This document shows positions 1 through 8,735 of a DNA stretch of 33,857 nt, piece after piece. The position numbers and the translations under genes were made by a program. Where the stretch lies: assembly GCA_051880035.1 (NCBI GenBank), contig JBJENE010000052.1, positions 1 through 33,857 of the forward strand, written 5' to 3'. Every line of letters begins with the position of its first letter. The first letter of the stretch is position 1. The DNA comes from Eshraghiella sp051880035 (GTDB lineage: Bacteria; Bacillota; Clostridia; Lachnospirales; Lachnospiraceae). Below the pieces are notes generated by a model. It was not told the DNA's origin. It ran no database searches and saw only the letters and a program-made list of their open reading frames with translations.

Positions 1-696
1 GATGTATCAGCAATATGTCCGCTTCTGAAAAGTTATGGAATACTTACATTGGTGGATTCGGTATCGGCTATGTTCGGAGCCGAACTGAAAGTAGATGACT
101 GGCAGATAGATATTGTATGCGGCGGTTCCCAGAAAGCACTTTCCGCACCTTCGGGCCTTACTTTTGTTTCCGTAAGTAAGGATGCGCTTTCTGCCATGGA
201 AAGCCGTAAGACACCTATTGCTTCTTTTTACTGCAATATTCTTACTTTTAAAAATTACTATCGGGATAAATGGTTTCCGTATACAATGCCTGCAAGCGAC
301 ATATACGGACTTGAAGAAGCCGTTGACATTGTGGCTGCGGATAAAGACCGTCAGAACCGTCACGAACGCATTGCGGCGGCAGTAAGAAAAGCAGTCTGCG
401 AAGCCGGTCTTTCTCTTTATCTTGAAAGCGGTTTTTCACCTACCGTAACTGTTATAAATGTTCCGGAAAACATATCCGCCGATGACATTATTATAACGAT
501 GAAAGACAAATACAAGATTCTCATTTCCGGGAGTTTTGATTACCTTGCGGGAAAAGTAATCCGAATAGGACATATGGGTAATTCCGCCAATGAGCCGGAT
601 GTTTCCAAAACCCTCCAGGCGCTGCAGGATACCTTGTCAGAACTGGGATTTGACTGCAAATGCAATATGAAAAAAGTATTTGAGAGCTGCTTATAA
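1..696 (+). CDS. Class V aminotransferase (PLP-dependent), C-terminal part
   Basis: The reading frame is open from base 1, so the N-terminus lies outside the window; 231 residues are visible. Near the start, VDSVSA carries the Asp that contacts the PLP pyridine nitrogen. The stretch GGSQKALSAPSGL contains the Lys expected to form the Schiff base with PLP. This pattern and the downstream small domain fit the alanine-glyoxylate / serine-pyruvate branch of fold-type I class V aminotransferases, which move amino groups between small amino acids and 2-oxo acids in the cytoplasm. The substrate cannot be told from this fragment. The frame ends at TAA and is followed within 20 bases by a strong bidirectional terminator. 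The next gene is convergent, so this is the last gene of its transcript. A cysteine desulfurase is less likely, because I see no catalytic Cys loop in the visible part. Confidence 0.85.
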   Translation, partial: DVSAICPLLKSYGILTLVDSVSAMFGAELKVDDWQIDIVCGGSQKALSAPSGLTFVSVSKDALSAMESRKTPIASFYCNILTFKNYYRDKWFPYTMPASDIYGLEEAVDIVAADKDRQNRHERIAAAVRKAVCEAGLSLYLESGFSPTVTVINVPENISADDIIITMKDKYKILISGSFDYLAGKVIRIGHMGNSANEPDVSKTLQALQDTLSELGFDCKCNMKKVFESCL

Positions 697-710
697 TATA
701 TTGGAAATAA

Positions 711-761
711 AAAACCTGTTTGAAAGAACACCTACGCATCCAAAACTTTCAAACAGGTTTT
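711..761. terminator. Bidirectional terminator, conserved-palindrome type (copy 1)
   Basis: Perfect 16-bp arms (711-726 and 746-761) flank a 19-base loop. The left arm starts with an A run and the right arm ends with a T run, so it can end transcription on both strands. It lies between the convergent aminotransferase and DUF3783 genes. The arm sequence AAAACCTGTTTGAAAG recurs at 5984 and 20770. Confidence 0.9.
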
Positions 762-780
762 ACATTATAATTAATTAAAT

Positions 781-1134
781 CTATCCAAGGGACTTTTTCT
801 CCCTCTCCAGCTCAAAATACAGTTTCTTAATACTCCATTTACTGTTGACGGGAGTCATGACTGCTTTATACACTATCCCTGCGTCTTCGCTTTTCAGTCT
901 GGCAAGTATTCTGTCTAAATGCTTATCGCTTACTTCGCAAAACACAATTAAAGTATCATAATTAACACTGCCGCTGTTACCGGCAATTCCCCGCCCTTCT
1001 GCTAACATTCCCAATGTATTGTCATACATTTCCCTGTCAACAGATACGGCTTTAATTTTCAGGGCAGACGATATTTTTTTAACAAGGTCGGTCTGCTTAT
1101 CATCAAGTCCAAACATCAAAATTTTCCCGTTCAT
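781..1134 (-). CDS. DUF3783 domain protein
   Basis: A 117-residue soluble protein that resembles the DUF3783 family, with the typical C-terminal MTPVNSKW segment followed by an amphipathic helix. The N-terminal half, beginning MNGKILMFGLDD, reads like a small alpha/beta response-type fold. No enzymatic motif is visible and the function of the family is not known to me. The ATG at 1134 has a GGAG box about 7 bases upstream. It begins 18 bases after the stop of the diguanylate cyclase gene, so the two are very likely co-transcribed. It ends just before the shared terminator at 711-761. Confidence 0.75.
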   Translation of the reverse strand: MNGKILMFGLDDKQTDLVKKISSALKIKAVSVDREMYDNTLGMLAEGRGIAGNSGSVNYDTLIVFCEVSDKHLDRILARLKSEDAGIVYKAVMTPVNSKWSIKKLYFELEREKKSLG

Positions 1135-1152
1135 ATTGTTCTCCGACTTATT

Positions 1153-3087
1153 TTATATTTCGTTGTCTGTATCTGCATAATTATTCTTTTTACGCTGACG
1201 CTTATTTTTATACATATTTTCGTCTGCTTCTTTTATTAATGCCTGATAATCCGTCCTGCCGTCTATCATACTGAAGCCAAAAGAAAATCTGAGAGGAATG
1301 CTTAGGTTATCATTAAGTTTGGCAACGCTGCCATTCTGAATCTCCCTTAATGCACTGACAGTTTCAGAAAGTTTCTCTTCTGATGGATAACCATATAAAA
1401 ACAGTACAAACTCATCGCCTCCCGGTCTGGCTGACACACTGTTGTCCGGATTAATGTCTTTAATGATTCCTGCAATTTTTTTCAGATATATATCCCCTAT
1501 CTCATGTCCATATGTATCATTTATAACTTTCAAATCATCGGCATCTATCATAATAACCGCACCAAATCCCAGTTTTTCAGGATCTTTAAAGAGATCTGAA
1601 AGTCTTGCATCAAGACCGTATCTGTTATACAATCCCGTCAAAGAATCAATATCTCTCTCTACCTGCATTTTCAGACGCCTGGTTATCTCATCCGTAACAT
1701 CAATTAATACTCCGAATACCCTGTCACTTTCCACTACTTCTTCAATCCTGATATACCTGGCAGCCGGTCCTTCAAGCTTATACACTCCTTCTTCACCGAA
1801 TACAGGATTTTGGAATATTTCATCAATGTATTTTTTGAATAAACTATTATCAGAAGATAATTTCTCCGCCTGCTCTTCGTCAAGCATAAGTAACTTAGGA
1901 ACAAGTTCCGTATAATGCACAGGCTTTAAATACTCAATATACTCGTACACACCAATATGCATATTGGTCTTTCTGAGAACATATGACATATTTTTTGTAT
2001 TATTAACAATGCTCTTAACCATGATATTAATATATCTGCTTAATTTTGAAAACTCTGCACTGGTGTGGATATCTATTTTTTCTTCAAGATTTCCCTCTGC
2101 TATCATGGCAAGCTTGTTGTTAATGTTCTGAATACCATCCACAACATATTTATTCATACATTTTGTTACCGCATAGATAAGTATAAACGCAATTATGGCA
2201 AGACATACCGCAAGAATTGCCATATTGTAAGGTATCTGCTGATACAGTACACGGCCTGCAACCACGCGGCCGATATATTTATCTCCGGCTTTCTTAAATA
2301 CGCAGTAAGAATATCTGTCATTAATATATGTATGAAATCCGTTACCGTTCTCCGAAATATTATGAACCGTAAATCCGATTTCCGTAAGATTTTTACCCAC
2401 AGCATCCGAATCCGTGGCACCTACGACTTCTCCGGTCTCAACATCTATCGCATAATACCCGGCCTCAGGATTAACTCTAAACAGGGAAAAAATATATGAC
2501 AGTTCGTTTTTCTCCGTAACTTTCATCACATTAACCGGTTCCATTCCAACCTGAACGATAAACTTTCCGGTATCACTCCACACTGCAGAGTACTGCATTA
2601 ACTTAGATTCTGCCGTATTAGGCTCGATATCCTGAACAAGCTTTAGTGACTTATCATCTAACATTGGTTTAAAAAAACTTATCTGTTCTCCCGAATCAAA
2701 AGTAAAACCGTAGTATTCAGGATGTGTTCCGGTAAAAATCCGTCCGGTCTCATCAAAGAGATGAATTTCATCAACCTCCATCTTTTCGGCCAGGTTCTTC
2801 AATTCATCTATATCATATAAGATATCAGATTCATCTTCGATAATACGGGCAATAACCTCTGCATTATTGAGACATGTCTGTTCGTATTCTTCCATTACGG
2901 TTTCCAGCTCTTTTTGATTCTTATCAAGCACCTGTTCAATCCGTGAAAAAGTATTTATGGCTGTCTCCTGTGCCCTTTTCTGCTCATTATTGGCCTGAAT
3001 ACATGCTGTAATTATAAGTATCACAAATACGGTTATCCATGTAATAACACGCATATATTTACCGATTATTTTCTTGAGTGTTTTCAT
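1153..3087 (-). CDS. Membrane-bound diguanylate cyclase (sensor-HAMP-GGDEF)
   Basis: A 644-residue protein predicted to make cyclic di-GMP from GTP at the inner face of the membrane. Order: membrane helix at about 13-33, extracytoplasmic sensor of about 250 residues (Cache-like by layout), second helix at about 288-309, HAMP-like linker to about 360, a PAS-like segment with VFGVLIDVTDEI at its end, and a GGDEF domain from about 478. The active-site motif is intact (RPGGDEF, motif at 556-560), and the substrate-binding stretch IDADDLKVINDTYGHEIGD is present. The RxxD inhibitory site expected five residues before GGDEF is replaced by PDNS. I chose the ATG at 3087, because CCGGAGG lies 5 bases upstream, over a TTG one codon earlier. 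It probably forms an operon with the DUF3783 gene. Confidence 0.92.
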   Translation of the reverse strand: MKTLKKIIGKYMRVITWITVFVILIITACIQANNEQKRAQETAINTFSRIEQVLDKNQKELETVMEEYEQTCLNNAEVIARIIEDESDILYDIDELKNLAEKMEVDEIHLFDETGRIFTGTHPEYYGFTFDSGEQISFFKPMLDDKSLKLVQDIEPNTAESKLMQYSAVWSDTGKFIVQVGMEPVNVMKVTEKNELSYIFSLFRVNPEAGYYAIDVETGEVVGATDSDAVGKNLTEIGFTVHNISENGNGFHTYINDRYSYCVFKKAGDKYIGRVVAGRVLYQQIPYNMAILAVCLAIIAFILIYAVTKCMNKYVVDGIQNINNKLAMIAEGNLEEKIDIHTSAEFSKLSRYINIMVKSIVNNTKNMSYVLRKTNMHIGVYEYIEYLKPVHYTELVPKLLMLDEEQAEKLSSDNSLFKKYIDEIFQNPVFGEEGVYKLEGPAARYIRIEEVVESDRVFGVLIDVTDEITRRLKMQVERDIDSLTGLYNRYGLDARLSDLFKDPEKLGFGAVIMIDADDLKVINDTYGHEIGDIYLKKIAGIIKDINPDNSVSARPGGDEFVLFLYGYPSEEKLSETVSALREIQNGSVAKLNDNLSIPLRFSFGFSMIDGRTDYQALIKEADENMYKNKRQRKKNNYADTDNEI

Positions 3088-3135
3088 CAAAACCTCCGGA
3101 ATAATTCATATACTCCTATAGGATTATAATTATAA

Positions 3136-3198
3136 TCATTGTAACACATTTATATTTTCAAAACAATCTTATATAACACTAATTTTCATTGTAACACA
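3136..3198. repeat. 13-base direct repeat in a divergent promoter region
   Basis: TCATTGTAACACA occurs at 3136-3148 and again at 3186-3198, exactly 50 bases apart, in the same orientation. One copy covers the leftward -10 box and the other lies just upstream of the rightward -35 box. This could be a shared regulator site, or a chance AT-rich repeat. Confidence 0.6.
3138..3166 (-). promoter_or_regulatory. Promoter of the diguanylate cyclase gene
   Basis: Reading leftward, TTGTTT (3161-3166) and TACAAT (3138-3143) are 17 bases apart, and TG before the -10 makes it an extended -10 promoter. The leader to the ATG at 3087 would be about 45 bases. A 13-base direct repeat overlaps the -10. Confidence 0.65.
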
Positions 3199-3210
3199 GA
3201 CTGAAATTTA

Positions 3211-3239
3211 GTGACAAATTTCCAAATTTATCCTATAAT
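3211..3239 (+). promoter_or_regulatory. Promoter of the LRR/transglutaminase-like gene
   Basis: GTGACA (3211-3216), a 17-base spacer and a perfect TATAAT (3234-3239) match the housekeeping sigma consensus. Transcription would begin near 3246, which rules out the upstream ATG at 3211 as the protein start. Confidence 0.8.
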
Positions 3240-3273
3240 GAAAGAAAATATTACATTTAAAAAGGAGTACGGA

Positions 3274-5979
3274 ATGAAAGAAAAACACACATATAAATTC
3301 CGGCTGAGCCTTGCAGCCGGCATAATAGCGGCAATAGCTGCCGTATTCACATTTAGTTTTATTTCCCCTCACAATGATGTATATGCAGAAGAACTTAACA
3401 CTACAACCGTTTCTGTTCCTTCATCATTATATTATAACAATGAGCGGATTTATCCGACCATGATTAACGATGCCGCACTTTACATATCAAGTAACGGAAC
3501 ACTTTACGCCGTAATCGTTCCTTATACTGAAACACAGGCTTTAGCGCGTACAGGAGACAGTCTTAAGGTTGTTCTCCCTTCATCAGTCAAAAAGATTGCG
3601 GCTGACGCTTTCGGATATTCATCTGATTCGTATGACGGATGCACCTCCACATTAAGGAGTTTAACCATCCCTTCAGGTGTTACCGTAGAGAGCGGTGCAT
3701 TCTATGGAGTTACTCTGGGCAATGTGGCATATTTTCCTTCTGTTGTTCCGTCCGACTGTTTTATGTATTCAACCATTAACAGCATTAACTTCGGTTCAAC
3801 CGTTAAAACCATCAACACCTCAGCCGTATATGGTTGTGAATTAAACTCACTTATCGTGGGTACCGGTGTTACTTCCATATCCGATTATGCATTTAACTGC
3901 TCTGCCAAAAATGTAACAATCGGTGCCGGCATCTCCACCTTAACCTACGAGAAAATCGGCGGAATCTATAATATTGAAAGCTTTAAAACTACCGGAACAG
4001 CTATCAAAAAGCTTGCACAGGGCTGTTTTAACTACGATTTATGCAATACTCTTAAAACAGTTACACTGGGAAATTCGGTAACTGCAATTGATGAGTATGT
4101 TTTTTCGAACTATTCGGCACTGACAACCGTTACTGCCGAGGGAGTTACCTCTGCAGGCGCCTACGCTTTTTCATACTGCCCTTCATTGACCACAGTTAAG
4201 ATGAATAAAATAACAGCTATTCCCGAATACCTGTTTAAGGGTTCAGGCTTAACCTCTTATACTATACCATCTTCGGTTAAATCCATAGGTGATTATGCAT
4301 TTGCTAACACCAAACTTAAAAAACTTACAATCGGAGGCAATATCACATCCATCGGAAGCAGTATCCTTTGTGAAACACCAATTGAGGAGCTGTCAATCGG
4401 CGCACATGTTTCAACTCTGGAGTACACTTCATTTTACAACATGCCGGAACTGAAAAAGCTCTACATCTGGGGCAGTTACATAAACACCATTGGTTTCGGT
4501 TGCTTTGATAACTGCACTAAATTAACATCCGTATCAATAGGAAGCTGTGTAAAGACTATTGAGTCATGTGCATTTGAGGATACGGCATTGACTACGGTTA
4601 CAATTCCTTCTTCGGTCACAAGTATAGGATCTTCCGTATTTAATAAATGTACCAATCTTAAAACTATTGTTTTAGCCAAGCTTAATGATACATTTGTCTC
4701 AAATTCAGTCTGGATGGGAACCAATAATGCAACCATCGTATGCTCCACATGTGACACCGACATGTTTTATCCTTTTAAAATATGCGGTGCCAAAGTATCA
4801 TCAAGCACTGCCATAGGACTTAACTTTACCAACCTTACAATGCTCAAAGGCGATAAAATGCAGCTTAAACTCAACAACACAGGAAAGTATAAGGGCACAT
4901 TCAGTTCAGCCAATACAAGCATTGCAACAGTTGATGCCAACGGCTATGTTACAGCCAAAGCCACCGGTACCACAACAATTACCGTTAAATTTAACGGAGT
5001 TTCTTACAACTGTAAAATTACCGTAATCGCAAGAACAGTACAAAACAGATGCAAGCAGTTAGACTGGAATTACGGCTTAAGCTATATGTCTGATTACCAT
5101 ATAGTAAAAGCCTGCTATATCTGGATGGCAGTAAACTGTTGTTATGACTATACTTATACAAGATATTATGAGGACGGAATACTTCTTGATTATACAGGTG
5201 TATGTAACTCATATATGTGTGCTACAAGAGTTTTAATGAATTATTTCGGAATAGATAATGTTCAGTGTACTTCATGGGAAATGAACCACACCTGGAACAT
5301 AATTAAAATCGGCAAGAATTATTTCCATCTGGATGCTACCTGGGGTGACTTCCTAAGTACCGATACCCAGATACAAAGTTCAGGCCACTATGCATATTCC
5401 CCTGAGGGAAAATGTAAATTCACATACATAGATAAAAATTACTATACCAAAATAAGAAAGCTCCACACTCCTGTGGTAACAGTGGCCAATACAGATAACA
5501 CCATTAAAGTATCATGGAACCAGGTTAAGAATGCTGCCGGATACATTATTTATAAGAAGACGGGAAGCGGAAATTTTGTTAAATACTACACTGTGACATC
5601 CGGAAGTAAGCTTTATATCGTAGATTCCAATGTAAAAGCCGGAACAACATACCAGTATTATGTTGTCGCATACAACGGTTCCGTAAAGAGTGCCAATTCA
5701 GTCACCAGGACCATCGTCAGACTGACAACTCCTAAAACAACTTTAACCAACTCCACCGTAAGCGTTAAAGTAAGCTGGACCAAAACAACCGGTGCAACAG
5801 GATACTATGTATACCGTAAGGAAGGCAACGGCAGCTGGGTTAAAATAGCAACAACCACTTCCGCAGCGGCTGCATACTGGGATAAGACCGCAGTAAAAGG
5901 AAAGACCTATACATATACCGTTAAGGCATATAACGGCACCAGCGTAAGTAACGGAAACACCGTACAGATAACACATTAA
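3274..5979 (+). CDS. Secreted LRR / transglutaminase-like / fibronectin-type protein
   Basis: A 901-residue exported protein. Signal peptide: a KEKHTYKFR basic segment, a hydrophobic core and a likely cut after VYAEE. BspA-type leucine-rich repeats fill residues 80-500 (repeats such as IPSSVKSIGDYAF and IPSSVTSIGSSVF). A bacterial Ig-like domain (Big_2) covers about 509-584. A transglutaminase-like cysteine protease fold follows, with a plausible triad: Cys644 in TGVCNSY, His672 in MNHTWN and Asp687 in FHLDATWGD. Two fibronectin type III-like modules fill about 734-901. No LPXTG or S-layer anchor is visible. The ATG at 3274 has AAAGGAG 6 bases upstream. The role may be protein cross-linking, cleavage or adhesion at the cell surface; this is inferred from domains only. 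Confidence 0.88.
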   Translation: MKEKHTYKFRLSLAAGIIAAIAAVFTFSFISPHNDVYAEELNTTTVSVPSSLYYNNERIYPTMINDAALYISSNGTLYAVIVPYTETQALARTGDSLKVVLPSSVKKIAADAFGYSSDSYDGCTSTLRSLTIPSGVTVESGAFYGVTLGNVAYFPSVVPSDCFMYSTINSINFGSTVKTINTSAVYGCELNSLIVGTGVTSISDYAFNCSAKNVTIGAGISTLTYEKIGGIYNIESFKTTGTAIKKLAQGCFNYDLCNTLKTVTLGNSVTAIDEYVFSNYSALTTVTAEGVTSAGAYAFSYCPSLTTVKMNKITAIPEYLFKGSGLTSYTIPSSVKSIGDYAFANTKLKKLTIGGNITSIGSSILCETPIEELSIGAHVSTLEYTSFYNMPELKKLYIWGSYINTIGFGCFDNCTKLTSVSIGSCVKTIESCAFEDTALTTVTIPSSVTSIGSSVFNKCTNLKTIVLAKLNDTFVSNSVWMGTNNATIVCSTCDTDMFYPFKICGAKVSSSTAIGLNFTNLTMLKGDKMQLKLNNTGKYKGTFSSANTSIATVDANGYVTAKATGTTTITVKFNGVSYNCKITVIARTVQNRCKQLDWNYGLSYMSDYHIVKACYIWMAVNCCYDYTYTRYYEDGILLDYTGVCNSYMCATRVLMNYFGIDNVQCTSWEMNHTWNIIKIGKNYFHLDATWGDFLSTDTQIQSSGHYAYSPEGKCKFTYIDKNYYTKIRKLHTPVVTVANTDNTIKVSWNQVKNAAGYIIYKKTGSGNFVKYYTVTSGSKLYIVDSNVKAGTTYQYYVVAYNGSVKSANSVTRTIVRLTTPKTTLTNSTVSVKVSWTKTTGATGYYVYRKEGNGSWVKIATTTSAAAAYWDKTAVKGKTYTYTVKAYNGTSVSNGNTVQITH

Positions 5980-5983
5980 TTGT

Positions 5984-6030
5984 AAAAAACCTGTTTGAAA
6001 GAGCATTAAAAACTTTCAAACAGGTTTTTT
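5984..6030. terminator. Bidirectional terminator, conserved-palindrome type (copy 2)
   Basis: Perfect 18-bp arms (5984-6001 and 6013-6030) with an 11-base loop and A/T flanks on both sides. It lies between the convergent LRR gene and the feo cluster, and its arms contain the same 16 bases as the hairpins at 711 and 20770. Confidence 0.92.
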
Positions 6031-6041
6031 TATACTATACT

Positions 6042-6215
6042 TCATTTCTCAGAATGGCAGGAACCGCTCATTGGACACTTAGAACATCCGCATCCACAGG
6101 ATGTTTTACCCTTTTTCTTATTCCGGACCATACTGATTATAATTGCCGCAACTACTGCAACTAACACTGTGCAGATAATAATAGTTCCTATATTTTCAGA
6201 AATCCATTCAAGCAT
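6042..6215 (-). CDS. FeoB-associated Cys-rich membrane protein
   Basis: A 57-residue protein beginning MLEWISENIG, with one membrane helix (about 9-30) followed by a basic stretch RNKKKGK and a Cys-rich tail with CGCGCSKC and a further Cys near the end. This is the hallmark of the small FeoB-associated proteins seen downstream of feoB in many Firmicutes. They are thought to help ferrous iron reach or leave the FeoB channel. The ATG at 6215 has GGGAGGGAAAG directly upstream, and the gene starts 20 bases after the feoB stop, so it is the last gene of the feo transcript. Its stop lies next to the terminator at 5984-6030. Confidence 0.9.
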   Translation of the reverse strand: MLEWISENIGTIIICTVLVAVVAAIIISMVRNKKKGKTSCGCGCSKCPMSGSCHSEK

Positions 6216-6235
6216 CTTTCCCTCCCAATGAAAAA

Positions 6236-8650
6236 TTATTTTCTTACCTTCAGGTTTTTGGTCAGTTTAGTTGATTCTTTATAAGGTTTAAAAATCATAT
6301 ACAGCATAAACGCAAGAACAATAACCGCACAAATCAGTCCGATTATATTCAGGTCTCCGGTAAATACCGAACCAATCTGGTAAATCATCAAAGAGACCGC
6401 ATATGCAAACAGGCACTGATATCCTATTGCAAACCATGTCCATTTTGCAGAATTCATTTCCCTTTTAATAGCACCGATTGCTGCGAAACAAGGTGCACAA
6501 AGCAGATTGAATACCAGGAACGAATACGCTGCAAGTTTTGTCATACCCTCAAAATCCAGAACACCGAAAACACCTACGACTTCTTCTTTGGCAACAAGAC
6601 CCATAATTGTGGCGATTGTTGCTTTTATATTGCCAAAACCAAGCGGTGAGAAAATCCAGCAGAGGGCATTACCTATAATACCGAGAATACTGTTTTCAAG
6701 TTCCATTTCCGTACTGAATGTGAATGCGCTGTCCACAACGCCAAAGCAGGAGCCGGCCCATATGATAATTGACGAAAGGAGAATAATTGTTCCGGCTTTT
6801 TTAATAAAGGACCATGCGCGTTCCCACATGGAACGAAGTATATTACCGACTGTAGGCCAATGGTAAGCCGGAAGTTCCATAACAAACGGAGCCGGTTCTC
6901 CCGAAAACATCTTTGTCTTTTTCAGCATGATACCTGAAAAAACAATTGCCGCAATACCGATAAAATATGCGCTTGGAGCTACCCACCATGCTCCGCCGAA
7001 CAATGCGGATGCAACAAGGGCGATAATCGGAAGTTTGGCTCCGCACGGAATAAATGTGGTTGTCATAATCGTCATACGACGGTCACGCTCGTTTTCAATT
7101 GTTCGGGACGCCATGATTCCCGGAACTCCGCATCCCGTTCCGATAAGCATCGGAATAAATGATTTTCCTGATAAACCGAATTTACGGAAAATTCTGTCAA
7201 GAACAAAAGCAATTCGAGCCATATATCCGCACGATTCCAAAAATGCCAGAAGAATAAAAAGTACAAGCATCTGAGGCACAAATCCAAGAACGGCACCAAC
7301 ACCGCCTACAATACCATCCACGATAAGGCTGTTTAACCATTCAGGGCTGTTGGCGGCATCAAGTCCCTTTTGGACAAGAACCGGAACTCCCGGTACCCAG
7401 ACGCCGTATTCCGAAGGGTCCGGAACTCCACTCGCATCTTCTCCCAAAGCTGCTTCATATATTTCAGAAATATCATATCCCTCTTCAGCCAATGAATCTG
7501 CATAAGAGCCATATGCCTCATCAAATGCGCCGAAGTCTTCATCCTCAATGGCGGACTTAATATCTTCTGCACCGATAACATCCTTATCAGCCGCTTCGTT
7601 CACAATTGAAATCATATCTTCTGTCCAGACATTTTGGGCGGCATAATCAGTCATTGCGTCCTCATATGCAGATGTTCCGATACCGAACAGATGCCATCCG
7701 TCACCGAATACTCCATCATTGGCCCAGTCTGTGGCAAATGTTCCTACGGTTGATACAGAAATATAATATACAAGAAACATAATAACGGCAAAAATAGGAA
7801 GCGCCGCAAAGCGGTTGGTGACCACCTTATCAATCTTATCGGAAATCGAAAGTTTTCCTGCTGATTTCTTTTTATAACAGCCTTTAAGAATCTCTCCGAT
7901 ATACACATAACGCTCATTAGTAATGATCGATTCCGCATCATCATCCAGTTCTTCCTCAACATCTGATATATCTTTTTCAATATGGTTGATGATTGCTTTA
8001 TCTAAATTCATCTGCTCAAGAACTTTGTCATCCCGTTCAAACAATTTAATTGCATACCATCTTTGCTGCTCTTTTGGCATATCGTGTACTACCGCTTCCT
8101 CAATATGCGCAAGTGCATGTTCCACCGGTCCTGAAAATGTGTGCATCGGTATTGTTTTATCGTTTCCGGCAGCTTCTACAGCCGCCATGGCCGCTTCCAT
8201 CACCCCTGTGCCTTTTAAGGCTGAGATTTCAACAACTTTGCATCCCAAGGCTTCCGATAATCCGTCGGTATCAATCTTATCTCCGTTTTTCCTGACAACA
8301 TCCATCATGTTAATTGCAACAACCACAGGTATGCCAATCTCTGTAAGCTGGGTTGTGAGATAAAGGTTTCTTTCAAGATTTGTACCGTCAATGATGTTCA
8401 GAATCGCATCCGGGCGTTCTGTAATCAGATAATTTCTCGCTACCACTTCCTCCAGTGTGTACGGAGAAAGGGAATAGATACCCGGAAGGTCGGTAATAAT
8501 TATTCCCTCATGTTTTTTAAGTTTTCCTTCTTTCTTTTCTACCGTAACACCCGGCCAGTTTCCGACAAACTGATTGGCACCGGTTAATGCATTGAACAGA
8601 GTTGTTTTTCCGCTGTTCGGGTTACCTGCAAGGGCAATACGCAAACTCAT
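6236..8650 (-). CDS. feoB: Ferrous iron transport protein B
   Basis: An 804-residue GTPase-coupled Fe(II) uptake channel of the cytoplasmic membrane. The G domain has GNPNSGKTT (G1, residues 9-17), DLPG (G3, 54-57) and NMMD (G4, 114-117), followed by an acidic helical region and a membrane domain with paired gate motifs, including GTGCGVPG and the PCGAKLP segment (about 535-541). Residues of roughly 322-415 form a very acidic hydrophilic insertion in the first external loop, between GDGWHLFGIG and VWVPGVPVL, which makes it longer than the usual ~650-720-residue clostridial FeoB. A GAGG box lies about 9 bases before the ATG. The gene lies downstream of two feoA genes, with its own DtxR-type operator at 8673. 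Confidence 0.97.
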   Translation of the reverse strand: MSLRIALAGNPNSGKTTLFNALTGANQFVGNWPGVTVEKKEGKLKKHEGIIITDLPGIYSLSPYTLEEVVARNYLITERPDAILNIIDGTNLERNLYLTTQLTEIGIPVVVAINMMDVVRKNGDKIDTDGLSEALGCKVVEISALKGTGVMEAAMAAVEAAGNDKTIPMHTFSGPVEHALAHIEEAVVHDMPKEQQRWYAIKLFERDDKVLEQMNLDKAIINHIEKDISDVEEELDDDAESIITNERYVYIGEILKGCYKKKSAGKLSISDKIDKVVTNRFAALPIFAVIMFLVYYISVSTVGTFATDWANDGVFGDGWHLFGIGTSAYEDAMTDYAAQNVWTEDMISIVNEAADKDVIGAEDIKSAIEDEDFGAFDEAYGSYADSLAEEGYDISEIYEAALGEDASGVPDPSEYGVWVPGVPVLVQKGLDAANSPEWLNSLIVDGIVGGVGAVLGFVPQMLVLFILLAFLESCGYMARIAFVLDRIFRKFGLSGKSFIPMLIGTGCGVPGIMASRTIENERDRRMTIMTTTFIPCGAKLPIIALVASALFGGAWWVAPSAYFIGIAAIVFSGIMLKKTKMFSGEPAPFVMELPAYHWPTVGNILRSMWERAWSFIKKAGTIILLSSIIIWAGSCFGVVDSAFTFSTEMELENSILGIIGNALCWIFSPLGFGNIKATIATIMGLVAKEEVVGVFGVLDFEGMTKLAAYSFLVFNLLCAPCFAAIGAIKREMNSAKWTWFAIGYQCLFAYAVSLMIYQIGSVFTGDLNIIGLICAVIVLAFMLYMIFKPYKESTKLTKNLKVRK

Positions 8651-8672
8651 ATGTTTTTCCTCACTTTCACGA

Positions 8673-8686
8673 TTAGCATATGCTAA
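8673..8686. promoter_or_regulatory. DtxR-type operator upstream of feoB
   Basis: Perfect palindrome TTAGCATATGCTAA, identical to the one at 9253 upstream of feoA. It lies 22 bases before the feoB start, which suggests a second iron-controlled promoter inside the operon. Confidence 0.8.
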
Positions 8687-8704
8687 CCAATATTCAAAAT
8701 AATT

Positions 8705-8723
8705 CGGGGACCGTCATTCCCCG
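8705..8723 (-). terminator. Weak hairpin between feoA and feoB
   Basis: CGGGGA and TCCCCG form a 6-bp stem with a 7-base loop, followed leftward by AATTATTTT. It could partly stop transcription from feoA before feoB. The T run is interrupted, so strength is uncertain. Confidence 0.45.
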
Positions 8724-8735
8724 TAAAAATCAATT

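Noticed and set aside
3211..3273. Upstream start for the LRR protein
   Set aside because: It overlaps the -35 and -10 boxes. The ATG at 3274 has a good ribosome site and is followed directly by a signal peptide.
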